From Udaeobacter sp963725505 (GTDB taxonomy: Bacteria > Verrucomicrobiota > Verrucomicrobiia > Chthoniobacterales > UBA10450), in assembly GCA_963725505.1 (NCBI GenBank), contig CAVRYN010000005.1, forward strand, positions 124,001-188,000: a stretch of 64,000 nt of DNA. Direction: 5' to 3'. Made by a program: the position numbers and the translations under genes. Positions within the stretch are counted from its first letter, which is position 1; each line of letters begins with the position of its first letter. The notes under the pieces were generated by a model, which worked only from the letters and a program-made list of their open reading frames with translations, had not been told where the DNA came from and did not search any database. Positions 52,696-63,064 of this stretch are shown here, piece by piece.

Positions 52696-55459
52696 TTATA
52701 GATCAATCTCACTTACGCGATTTCCCGCCATGTCCAGCACGTAGAGCTTGCGGCCTGTCAAAGCGAGAGCCGATGGCCTTTCGAGTTTATCCGGTGGCTT
52801 TGGCGTCAAGCTACCAAGCCTGGTTCCGTTCAAATCAAAAATGAACACCGCGTCGATGTTGGCGCTCGATGCGTATAGTCGACCTGCCTTCGAATCTATG
52901 GCCAGGTCTTCGTAGCCTATGGCCGTCCCCATTCGGGGATTGGCCATTTAGTTAGAAACCTCCCATCTGAATCAAAGACCTGTATGCGGCTGTTTATCGG
53001 ATCGGCAACATACACCTTGTTGGTGGGATCGATCGCAACAGAGGTGGGGTCCCTGAACTGTCCATCGCCAGTTCCGCCGCTGCCCCAGTTCGCCAGCACC
53101 TCACCATCAAGATTGAACCTGACAATTCGAGCGTGACCTTGATCGACGACATAAATCGAATCGTCAGGTCCAACGGCGATCCTTCGCGGTCCATAGAATC
53201 CAGGTTCAGCCCCTTTCCACTCAGCGATGAGTGTCCCATCGGGTCCGAGTTTCTGAACGCGGTGCTTGGAGCCTATCTCCGCGACGTAAATGTTGCCCGC
53301 TCGATCAATGGCAATCCCGTTTGGCGCTTCGAAGCTGGTCCCATGCTCGTAACGAACGTGCCGCGTGGCGAGAATTTTTCGATGCGCCCGTTCCCCGTGT
53401 CAGCGACCAAAATATTTCCATTGCCATCAACAGCAATTCCCGTTGGCGAATCAAATTCCGCATTTCCGGCTCCCTTGCCGCCCGTAAACAGGTTAGACGG
53501 ATTTTCAGGTAGAGCAGTGGAAGTGGAAGCGGGCGTCCCAAGCGTAGCAGGCAACGCCCTGACGCGTTCCTGGAACTGGGGAATATTCTTGTAAGGAATG
53601 TTTAACACGTAAAACGTCCTTACTCTTCCTAGAAAGGAAAATGAAAGCGACTCTTCTGTTCCAAGGTCGCGAATCGATTGGGACATTCTGATTATTCTCT
53701 CGGTTTCGGGGTTTCCTGTTTCCCAGATTAGCTTCAGGTCTTTACCGTTTGGCACGTAACTGGCAATTGCCTTTTTGTTATGGCTCCATATATCCTGCCC
53801 GGTCATGGCAGACATGGGATGGCCACCACAAAAAGAGAGGATTTTCTCATCATCGTAATCGTGCAAAAACAAGTGAAGAACCACGTTCGCCCCACTAGCG
53901 CAAATCAGCGTTTCATAGGGAGGATCGGGAATGCCTTGGACGCGATTGAACTCGTCGTGCTCCAGCCGAGGAACACTTGCAGGTGTCTTTCCGGCAACAA
54001 TAGCTTTCAAAAACCGGGCGACCGCAACTTCTTGTTGCCTAAAGAAGCCGATCGTAGATGGATCTTTTGCCTGCGTATAGATGTACTGAATTGCAGGGAC
54101 CAAACCGAGCACGAGCACCAGCGCCGATAGGCTCCCTAGGAAAATCTTGAAGTTCAACGGCAACCGTAGCTGTGTAAGGCTGTTAAGACCGAATCCAATG
54201 AGGACAATCCAAAACGGAATCGCTACGAGCATCCGGTGCTCAACCGTATTTCCTCCCGAAACAAATACTCCGACGACAGGAATCGTTGCCAGCAGTACGA
54301 TTTCAAAACGCTTCTGCCAAAGGGCTAGCACAAAGCCGGGCAGTAAAAACCAGTAGTATGGCAGTGGAATGGGCAATGCATCAGGCAAGAACAGACGGGG
54401 ACCGGGAATCGTAAAAAAGCTACTCCAAAGGTGTCTCAGGTAATGTGTTATGTCGTCCGGAGATGGATGCCCACGTACCGCTTGCCAGAAACGATCCAAA
54501 TAGGGCGATTGATGGAAAGCATAGTCATGTCGATTAAAAACAATATAAGCCAAAATAGGCATGGCTCCGGCAGCGAAGCCATAGATGACTGTAAGGACCT
54601 GGCGCAAATTGAAACCCTGCTTTAGGCGTTTCCGATCGAACAAAGCGCAGAGCACAACAAAAACCAGAAGCGCTAACACATACTGCTGGCCGAGTAACGA
54701 ACTCGCCAAACACAATCCTGCCGCGATGCCTCCCAGGGCCAGGCAAAAAAAAGAGTCAGTTTTGAAGCCTACATGCAGAAAATAAAGGGAGACCACGCAT
54801 AAGGGGGCAGCCATTTCGTAGTGGAACGCGATGAAACTATAAATGAACGCGAACGGGAGAAAAGTGAAAACCAGTGCAATGACAGATGTGACAACGTAAG
54901 ATTTAAAAAATAGATCAGTTAACAGAAGCGTGAAGAGAAACGTCGTGCACCAAAGAGCCAAGCTTGCTGCTTCATTGGTCAGAATGTTATAACCAAATAG
55001 ATGCAGCCACGGCCACAGATAGTAATGAAAAAGGGTTTCATACGCCCACGAATCAGATGTAAACCACGCGGCTTGGAAAGGCCGACTGGTCACGTAGGTT
55101 TTTAGATACAAGGGATCCCGGGCGGCGTCATCGAAAACGCCGTCTCCGTTCCAAGGCGCCGTTCGGAGATTCCAGAGGTGCGCGACTACGAAGAACAGGA
55201 TCCAGAACACAAAGAACACTGTTTTCGGCTTGATTACAGATTTGAAATTGGCCCTGAGCTCACTTGGCCCTGGCAAAAATGCGAGGAGCAAAAAGAGCAT
55301 GCTGAGCAGCCAGCCGACGAGTTGCCACGGATTTCCCGAAGCCCATTTCAGATAGTGAGCTGTGGCCCCCAAGGCGCAAAGCACCAGACTAACGAACGAT
55401 AAGCCGAGCAGCAGAATTCTCGATGCAAGAAATCGAGCTTTCTCCTCGGACAAGTTCAT
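52696..55459 (-). pseudogene. Membrane-NHL paralogue B, two frameshifts in the propeller
   Basis: The frame from 55459 to 53330 encodes an intact type-2 membrane module (RILLLGLSFVSLVLCALGAT, LPIPLPYYWFLLPGFVLALW, HYEMAAPLCVVSLYFLHVGF) and a periplasmic linker with LHLFLHDYDDEKILSFCGGH. The first NHL blade (NILVADTGNGRIEKFSPRGT) then shifts near 53335 into FEAPNGIAIDRAGNIYVAEI, and near 52921 into GYEDLAIDSKAGRLYASSAN, ending RVSEIDL at 52696. Joined length is about 920 aa, equal to paralogue C, which is unbroken. The C-terminal blades are recoverable, so the damage is recent or technical. Confidence 0.8.
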
Positions 55460-55518
55460 GAGCCTACCTATGGATCCTACACGATGATCAGTATCCGACG
55501 CAACGGGTTGCCAGCTAC

Positions 55519-58290
55519 CTAGAGGTCAATCACGCTTACACGATTGCCAGTCATGTTCAGCACATAAAGCTTCCGATTTGCCAACGCCAGGGCTGATGGC
55601 CCGTCGAGTTTATCCGGTGGCTTTGGCATCAAACTGCCAAGCCTTGTTCCGTTCAAATCAAAAATAAGAACGCTGTTCAGGTGTGCGCTGGATGCGTATA
55701 ACCGGCCAGCCTGCGAATCGATGGCCAAATCTTCGAAGCCCACCGGCTCTCCCCATTCGGGAACTGCCCACTTGGTCAGAAACTTCCCATTCGAATCGAA
55801 TACCTGTATCCGTTTATTGCGGGGGTCGGCGACGTAGACTGTGTTGGTGCTGGAATCTACCGTGACCGACGTTGGATCGTTGAACTGCCCGTTGTTAGTT
55901 CCGGCGCTGCCCCAACTCGCCAGCACGTCTCCGTTCTGACTAAACTTGACGATTCGGTTGTGCCCCTGATCGACGACATACACTGAGCCGTCCGGGCCAA
56001 TCGCTACGCGGCGTGCACCATAAAATCCGGGTTCGGGGCTTTTCCATGCGGCCAGGAATGTTCCGTCGGGACTCAGTTTCTGAACGGAACTATTGGATGC
56101 GTCTGCGACGTAAATATTGCCCGCGCGATCAACGGCTATTCCATTGGGGTTTTGGAATTGGCCGTGGCCAGTCCCTTTGCTTCCCATACCGGCGAGAAAC
56201 GCGCCGTTTGATGAGAATTTTTGGATCCGTCCGGTGCCGGTATCGGCGACCAAAATGTTTCCGCTGCCATCAACCGCAATTCCAGTCGGTGAATCAAATT
56301 TTCCGTTTCCGACGCCTTTGCCGCCTTTAAACATGTCAGCCACACGTTCAGGCACTGCCCCGGGTGTGACTTGAACAGGAGTAGCAAACAATTCGCTCAC
56401 CCTAGCTTGGAACTTGCGAATATTCTTGTTAGGAATATTCAATACATAAAACGTCCTTATTCTGCCGGCAAAGGAATACGAAATGGAGTCCTCCGTCCCG
56501 AGATCGCGAAGCGACTTGAACATACTGATTACTCTCTCGGTCTTTGGATGGCGTTCCCAGATCAGCTTCAGATCTTTATTGCTGGGAACATAACTGGCAA
56601 TGGCCCCTTTATTCGAGTCCCGAACCTGTTGCTCGCTCAGGACTATGGCGAACGGGTAACCGCCACAAAAGGATAGGATTTTCCCGTCATCGTAGTCATG
56701 CAAAAACAGGTGAATGATTGAATACGCGTCCCCCTCGCAGATGAAGCAGTCGTAAGGAGGATTGGGGAGGCTTCTAATCCGATTGAAATCGTCGCGTTCC
56801 AGGTGAGGAGGAGCGGGGTGTTCTTCGCCAGCAACAACATGTTTTAAGAAACGCGAGACAGCTACCTCCTCTTGCGCGTAGTGGCGAATGCCGAATGGAT
56901 TTTTGGTTTTGCTGTAAATATAGCGAATGGACGGGACCAGGCCGTCTAGTAGTATCAACACTGCTATAGCGCCAAGTACAATTTGAATGCTTGGCCAGCG
57001 CCGCAGCTTCAATATTCCGGCAAACGTGAAGCTCATCAGGATTATCCAGAATGGGATTGGCAGAAGCAATCGGTTCTCAATGGCCCTGGCGACAAAAGCG
57101 CCTGCAACTGGAATTATGGCCAGCAGGACGATTTCAAATCGCTTGTACCAAAGAGCTAGCAGAAAGCCGGGCGCTAAGAGCCAATAATACGGCAGCGGAA
57201 TTGGCAAAGTATCGGGAATAAAGAATCGTGGGCCGGGAATGACAAAAAAGCAGTCGTAAAGCTGCTTGGTAAACTCCCTCATGCCATTCGGAAACGGGGC
57301 TGACTGCACCGCGTGCCAGAAATCACGAACCATGGCTGCCTCGTACAGCGTATAGTCATTTCGCTTGAACACGATATAAAGAAGGATTGTGGCGGCACCT
57401 GTTAGAAAGCCATACACAACCACGGCCAGCGAACGCCATGTTACACTTCGCGTTAAGCTCTTCCAATAAAACACCGCGTACAGAGGTGCGGCAATCACAA
57501 GCGCCATCAGGTATTGCTTGCCGGAGATGGAGCTGGCCAAACATAAGCCTGCGGCGATTCCGCCTATGGAAAGGCAAAACAGCGCCTCATTCCTAAATCC
57601 TACATACAGAAAGTACAGAGAGACAACAGCCAAAGCCACTGCCATCGGATAGCGATACCCGGCAAAGGTGTAAATGAACGCGAAGGGAAAAAAGTTAAAA
57701 ATCAGCCCGGTGACAGAGGTGATAATGTAAGAGTCGAACAACAAATCGACTAAAAGAAGACTGAAGACGAACGTCGTCAGCCAAATGCAAAAAAGCGCTG
57801 CTTCATAGGATAAGATGTTAAAGCCGAACAGGCGAAGGAACGCCCAGATGTAGTAATGAAAGAGCGTTTCGCGGGAGAGGACAGGGGGGTGAAACCAGGC
57901 CGCCTGATATGGATGACCGATAACATAGCTCTTCAAGAACCAGAGATCCCAGCCGGACTCGTCGAACAAAGCGTCTCCGTTCCAAGGCGCCGTGTAGAAA
58001 TTCCACAGGTGCGAAACTATGAAGAACAGGATCCAGAATACGAAGAACGCTGTTTTCGGTTTTATCAAAAACTTGAAACCCGTTGCGAGACCTTCGCGAC
58101 CGGGCAAAAATGCGGCCAGCAAAAAGAGCATGCTGAGCAGCCAGCCGATAGGTTGCCACGGATCTCCCCAAGCGGCTGTCCGGTAGTGCGCCGTACCAGC
58201 GCAAGCGCAAATCGCCAGACTAACAATCGACAAGCCGAGTAGAATATTCCTCGGCGTAAGAAGCGGCGATCTTCCCAGAGCTAACTTCAT
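55519..58290 (-). CDS. Membrane-NHL paralogue C (intact reference copy)
   Basis: The 923 aa protein begins MKLALGRSPLLTPRNILLGL. Residues 1-450 hold about eleven helices with an acidic first loop (TAPWNGDALFDESGWDLWFL), a place where GT-C enzymes keep their catalytic acids. Residues 450-640 form a soluble linker (IIHLFLHDYDDGKILSFCGG, DLGTEDSISYSFAGRIRTFY), and residues 648-923 form six NHL blades ending GNRVSVIDL. The linker includes cysteines in PYDCFICEG. I infer a surface enzyme or receptor with a propeller for glycan or protein binding; no activity is known. Confidence 0.82.
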   Translation of the reverse strand: MKLALGRSPLLTPRNILLGLSIVSLAICACAGTAHYRTAAWGDPWQPIGWLLSMLFLLAAFLPGREGLATGFKFLIKPKTAFFVFWILFFIVSHLWNFYTAPWNGDALFDESGWDLWFLKSYVIGHPYQAAWFHPPVLSRETLFHYYIWAFLRLFGFNILSYEAALFCIWLTTFVFSLLLVDLLFDSYIITSVTGLIFNFFPFAFIYTFAGYRYPMAVALAVVSLYFLYVGFRNEALFCLSIGGIAAGLCLASSISGKQYLMALVIAAPLYAVFYWKSLTRSVTWRSLAVVVYGFLTGAATILLYIVFKRNDYTLYEAAMVRDFWHAVQSAPFPNGMREFTKQLYDCFFVIPGPRFFIPDTLPIPLPYYWLLAPGFLLALWYKRFEIVLLAIIPVAGAFVARAIENRLLLPIPFWIILMSFTFAGILKLRRWPSIQIVLGAIAVLILLDGLVPSIRYIYSKTKNPFGIRHYAQEEVAVSRFLKHVVAGEEHPAPPHLERDDFNRIRSLPNPPYDCFICEGDAYSIIHLFLHDYDDGKILSFCGGYPFAIVLSEQQVRDSNKGAIASYVPSNKDLKLIWERHPKTERVISMFKSLRDLGTEDSISYSFAGRIRTFYVLNIPNKNIRKFQARVSELFATPVQVTPGAVPERVADMFKGGKGVGNGKFDSPTGIAVDGSGNILVADTGTGRIQKFSSNGAFLAGMGSKGTGHGQFQNPNGIAVDRAGNIYVADASNSSVQKLSPDGTFLAAWKSPEPGFYGARRVAIGPDGSVYVVDQGHNRIVKFSQNGDVLASWGSAGTNNGQFNDPTSVTVDSSTNTVYVADPRNKRIQVFDSNGKFLTKWAVPEWGEPVGFEDLAIDSQAGRLYASSAHLNSVLIFDLNGTRLGSLMPKPPDKLDGPSALALANRKLYVLNMTGNRVSVIDL

Positions 58291-58298
58291 AGCCTTAA

Positions 58299-58427
58299 TG
58301 TCATTCTGATCCCGCAGTCGCGGGAGAAAACTCTCGGATCAATTTTGGAACGATCACCCACCGGAACCAGATCAGGAATATTTCGCGAAAGCCTGTCCTG
58401 AGCAAAGTCGAAGGGCTCAACATGACA
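58299..58427. repeat. TGTCATTCTGAT...ATGACA inverted-repeat element
   Basis: Terminal TGTCAT/ATGACA and an internal GCCTGTCCTGAGCAAAGTCG word. It is a longer relative of 30156-30230 and fills the gap between paralogues C and D. A CCCGCAGTCGCGGG hairpin lies at 58311-58324. Confidence 0.75.
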
Positions 58428-58457
58428 GCGCCATTTGTGAGATGAGTTCTAATCTGG

Positions 58458-61400
58458 CTACAGGTCGATGACGCTCACGCGATTACCACCCATGTTTAGT
58501 ACATAGAGCTTCCGATCTGCCAAAGCTAGAGCTGAAGGACCTTCGAGTTGATCCGGTGGCTTTGGCCTGAGACTCCCAATCCTATTGCCATTCAAGTCAA
58601 AAATGAACACTGCATTTATATTGGTGCTTGAGGCGTACAATCGACCCGCCTTTGAATCTATTGCCAAGTCTTCGAAGCCATATGGCTTTCCGCCCCATTC
58701 AGGGATTAGCCATTTGGTTAGAAACTTCCCATCCGAGTCAAAGACCTGTATCCGACTGTTACGTGGATCGGCGACGTAAACTTTATTGGTAGCAGGATCA
58801 ACCGCGACCGACGCAGGATCGTCGAACTGTCCGTCGCCATTCCCTTTACTGCCCCACATCGTCAGCACCCGTCCATCGGGGTTGAACTTAACAATTCGCG
58901 TATGGCCCTGATCGACCACGTAGATGGAGTCATCGGGGCCAATAGCGATCCGGCGCGGTCCATAAAAGCCCGGTTCCGGGCCTTTCCATTCCGTAATGAG
59001 TGCGCCGTTAGAGGCCAGTTTTTGCACACGGTGATTGCCAGCGTCCGCGACGTACAGATTGCCGTTGCGATCAACGGCCATCCCGTTTGGTGCTCCGAGA
59101 TCTCCATTGCCGGCTCCTTTCGTTCCTATGGTGCTGATGAAAGTGCCAGTCGGGGAAAACTTCTCGATACGTCCGTTACCAGTGTCGGCGACCAGAACGT
59201 TTCCGTTGCTATCGACGGCGATTCCAGACGGGGAATCAAATTCTCCTTTGCCTGTTCCCTTGCCGCCTTCAAACAGGTTGCTGACGCTCTCAGGAATGGA
59301 ACCGAGCTTAGGAGGTGCTGTATCGGGCACCTTGTAAATGACCATCCCGTTGTAATTGGGCGCGTCGTAAACCTTCGGAAAATAAGTGGCATAGAGCTGG
59401 TCATTTGGGTGCCTGATGAACTGCGCCTGCCGAACAGCGTTATCGTATGCCACGTACGTGATGCCATTGTCTTTCAAGAGATGCCATACTTTCCAAGGGT
59501 CCTTGCTCTGGAACAGCTCTGTGTAAACCCGGTCGCGCTTACTGGCGTCGTAACCAGCTGACCAAGCAAAGTAAGGCCAGCCATAAAAAACCCGGCGTCC
59601 AGCCATAAGTATCGGATGAGTAACGAATCGATCTGTCAGGAAGATGTCTCGCGGTGTCGTGTTCTTCTTAAGCCAGTCGATCAACGGATCGTTCCGATAC
59701 TGTACTTCGCTCCAACCAGTGTTATGAATCGGAAAAAAATCGATGATGCCACCCGGAACGACCAGCAGAAAAAGAACTGCCGCAACGAATTTGCCAGGCA
59801 CGGTAGTCCCGCCCAGCGAGAAACGCCACAACCGCCAGAGACCAAAGGCGACGAACAGGTCCGCGATGATTACCCAAGTGTGCAGAAATTTCTGGTTGGC
59901 GAGCACCTCAATCGTGAACTGAAAACAAAACGCAACTGCGAGGAGACTCAAAGCTGCCAGGAAAAGGCGCCTTTGGAACCAGCTAGCAAAAATCAGCGCC
60001 AGCGCGATTAACAACCACTTGAAACCAAAGGTGAAGCCGAGATACTTGGCCACATTCATAGCTGTCGGCTGCTCAACCATATAACCCCAGTGAATGAGGC
60101 GCGGCATGGGTATCCGTCCACTTCCACCAGTCAGATACAGCATCTGCGGCAGTGCGATCAGGCCTGTGGTCACTGCGAGCGACAGCATCTGCAGCCGCAG
60201 CGGGAACAGGATGAACCATACTGCCAACACGGCGGCTGCGCCGATAAAGACGGCACTGTTCCACATCGGCAACAGACCAAGCAGGACGCCCGAAAAAATG
60301 AAGCCTGGCAAGGTATCGCGAAAGCGCTCCACCGGAACGACAACTTCTTCCTTTGGTTCTGTTGCCACTGATACCGAAGGCATCGCCGGTTCGGGTTCTG
60401 AAGGGCTTTCGGATAGAGCGACATCATCGGAGCGCGTATCCGCCGGAACGACAGCTTCTTCTTTTGGTTCTGTTATGACCGAAGCCGAAGTGACGTCGAC
60501 TCTCGGTTCTAAAGCGTTTTCGGTCCCAGTGGCATCATCGGAGCGCGTATGCGCTGCGATCTCGGGAGACGGATTTGGCTGCGCTGCAACCAAATCAATC
60601 GAAGGCGGCGCTTTAGCTCGCTTCGGTCGCATGCGGTAGCGGATGACCAGAAAAATCAGCACGAGCAGCAGTATCCCGATCGCGCTGGCAAAATGCCGCT
60701 GGTTGAGATATGTGACTTGAGACCAAGTACCCCACGTTTCCCCGCGATAGGGAAAGATGCTTGGGAGAAAATCGCGCTGTTGCCTGATGGCTTGAATCGC
60801 AGCGCGGACCGAACCTTGTTTGTGAAGGAAGGGAACGTAACGAGAGCGAGCCAAAAAAGAAAAAAAGAAGCGAGCCCAGGCGCCCTACTGCTCGGGAATT
60901 GAAAACCACCTCGCCCAGCGTCATCGCCAATACGAGCATTGCCACCAACGTGGCTATGCTCAGCAGGTTAAGACTCCACACCGGATTGAGCCCGAGAAAT
61001 TCAAGATTTCCCGCCTGAAAATAGAAGAGGAAGTGGTAACGGATGCGGTCCCCTGAGAAGTGAGGATACTCCGTGGGGAAGTTATGCCCCACGGCGAAGC
61101 TCTGCATGATCGCAGTGTTCGGCCCGAAATCGCTGTACTCAGCGTTAGAGATCCGCAGGCTGCCATCGCTGGAATTAAAGGAAGCAAACATCATCCAGGA
61201 TACGAGAACTACGTATCCGGCGATTAGTAACCAGTCAGCTATGCTTGAACCCTTAGGCCGTGGCAGGTACGTGCCGGCGACAAAAGTGTTGTGACTCTCG
61301 CCGTTAGCGCGCCTTATGACTTTGTGTTTCCACCTGCTCCACGACAGCACGGCGATCGCTGCGATGCCGAACAAGAGATTAGCCCATAGGAGCGGCTGCC

Positions 61401-61570
61401 GGGCGCGAGTGAAGAGCAGTCCGGCCAGATACGTAAACCAGGTGCTGATTAGTAGCCCTGAGAGTATGGCTGCTGCGACACCGATGTGCGACGGATTCGA
61501 ACTGGTAAAATCGCCGGCAAAGAAAATCGCCAACACAAATAGCCAATCCGAAATAAATCAGAGCAAACAT
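58458..61570 (-). pseudogene. Membrane-NHL paralogue D, two frameshifts in the membrane module
   Basis: The protein begins at 61570 with MFALIYFGLAICVGDFLCRR and shifts near 61490 into GVAAAILSGLLISTWFTYLA. It continues through VGHNFPTEYPHFSGDRIRYH then FLFYFQAGNLEFLGL, and shifts at an A6-G-A7 run (60853-60866) into LNQRHFASAIGILLLVLIFL. A basic-acidic insert with two copies of a TEPKEE(A/V)VVP unit follows, then further helices, and a six-blade NHL domain ending RVSVIDL at 58458. Joined length is about 1030 aa. The membrane module is the paralogue A type with extra helices. Confidence 0.8.
60333..60555 (-). repeat. Tandem repeat of ~108-115 bp inside paralogue D
   Basis: Two adjacent units share CCGGAACGACA(A/G)CTTCTTC and CATCATCGGAGCGCGTAT at their ends. 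They encode two copies of an acidic Ser/Glu-rich segment (TEPKEEAVVPADTRSDD versus TEPKEEVVVPVE) in a loop of the membrane module. Confidence 0.7.
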
Positions 61571-61816
61571 ACCAAATCCTCAGTGATTTAACGGCCAGCA
61601 TAGGCGCAAACCCTAAACGGGCGATTTCTTCCGTCAAACATGGCCCAGAGCTTTTTCGACTGCAGGTAGAAGGACGCGCTGCCGAGAATCAGGATGCAAC
61701 CGCAGAAATATTCGCGACGCGAAATTTTGCGTTTTGCCAGTTCTCCAATCGCGCCGCCATGTGATTCCGCTCATGAATTCCTTGCAAACAGCGAATGCCG
61801 CTACGGCTGGATTTGG
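61571..61816. other. Intergenic region with a possible gene remnant
   Basis: On the minus strand an open stretch of about 50 codons reads AKRKISRREYFCGCILILGS, then SFYLQSKKLWAMFDGRN, resembling the C-terminal end of a membrane protein but with no start codon. It may be a remnant or the shifted tail of the gene at 61817. Otherwise it is the leader of paralogue D. Confidence 0.35.
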
Positions 61817-63064
61817 TCAGTCCAAAGGAATTGCCACATGGCCAGTAGCATTGATCGCAACTGAGACGGCAAAAAGGAAAATCTCGCTGACGGTTATTTT
61901 CGCGGGGCCGTTGCCTGTCAGCAGGAGAAACATCCAGGGAAGGAGGATCATCGCGTAGCGATACGAAAACTGCCAGCTTCCGGGGTTGCCATGACACCAG
62001 AGGACCAGCGTTAAGAGGACGATCGCCACCCATGCGACCACCTTGTATCTGCCGCCCTGTCGAAAAAGGAGGCAAAGGAAAGGGCTGGCAAGAAAGATTG
62101 AGCAGCCGAAGCCGTTTGGTTGGAGGTAAGGATAGGAGGAAATACTCTCGAAGCCTTGAAATAGCATCGTGTAGATATTCCACGGAATTGCTTGGATCGA
62201 GAACAGTCCATGTTCGTACCAAGGTTCGTCGCGCACTTCAGGGATGTGAATGTAGCCAAAATCGAAAATGGAATGAAACCGCGCAAAGTTATAAGCGGCG
62301 GTCAGAAGCGCGAGCGTTACCGGCACACTGAGAAAGCGGATGAGCAGTGATCTGTTTTCCCGAAACTCCCTTTTGATTCCGCGAATGCGGGACCAGCTGA
62401 ATGCGTTTCCACTTGGCTGACGCCAGAGGAGATAAAGATAGAGAGGCAACGTAATCAGTAGCTCGGTTCGATTACCAAAAGCCAGAGCGAAAAATGCTCC
62501 CGCTACGAAAGGAGACGGCCGGACCAGGCAAAAATATAGGGCTGCGGTTTCTCCGAGCAAAGCGAGACCGAGAGCGATTTGCCAAGCGCCGCCGAATCCG
62601 AGATTGCACCACGTCCAGGTTCCAAAAATTGGAAACAGGGCCAGCAAAATCTGACGAATTAATGACTTGCTTTTGTTGCTGGTGTAATCGGCTCCGAACG
62701 CCTTCGCGAGCTGAAAAAAGAAATAAACGCACAAGCCAGCAATGAGCGCCGCAAGGACATGTCCCGGAAAGTCGTGGATCAAGCCTGCTTTCTGCAGGAG
62801 AGCAATCGGAAGCATGCTAAGCACTGCACCCAGTGGAAATGCTGAATAATATCTTTCTCCGTGCGGGATCATTTCGTTGAGCCAGTCGGGCGGCTTTTCC
62901 CGAAGTCCGAGGTCGCCATGCAGCAAGGCCGAAGCAATCTCGCTTGTATAATCCAGATCGTGGAGCGTCGCATTGGTCGAGAAATAAAAGGCGAGCGCCG
63001 CGAACAGCGACAGCCCGGCTGCGATCCAAAATTGACGGTTAGTATCACTCATTTCGTGAGCCAT
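61817..63064 (-). CDS. Polytopic membrane protein (GT-C-like)
   Basis: From ATG 63064 (MAHEMSDTNRQFWIAAGLSL) the protein is about 415 aa with roughly ten helices. The first loop holds NATLHDLDYTSEIASALLHG, an acidic site where GT-C enzymes keep catalytic residues, followed by GERYYSAFPLGAVLSMLP. GT39-like architecture is likely, but no diagnostic motif beyond that is present. Its start overlaps the upstream gene by about 20 bases. Confidence 0.7.
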   Translation of the reverse strand: MAHEMSDTNRQFWIAAGLSLFAALAFYFSTNATLHDLDYTSEIASALLHGDLGLREKPPDWLNEMIPHGERYYSAFPLGAVLSMLPIALLQKAGLIHDFPGHVLAALIAGLCVYFFFQLAKAFGADYTSNKSKSLIRQILLALFPIFGTWTWCNLGFGGAWQIALGLALLGETAALYFCLVRPSPFVAGAFFALAFGNRTELLITLPLYLYLLWRQPSGNAFSWSRIRGIKREFRENRSLLIRFLSVPVTLALLTAAYNFARFHSIFDFGYIHIPEVRDEPWYEHGLFSIQAIPWNIYTMLFQGFESISSYPYLQPNGFGCSIFLASPFLCLLFRQGGRYKVVAWVAIVLLTLVLWCHGNPGSWQFSYRYAMILLPWMFLLLTGNGPAKITVSEIFLFAVSVAINATGHVAIPLD

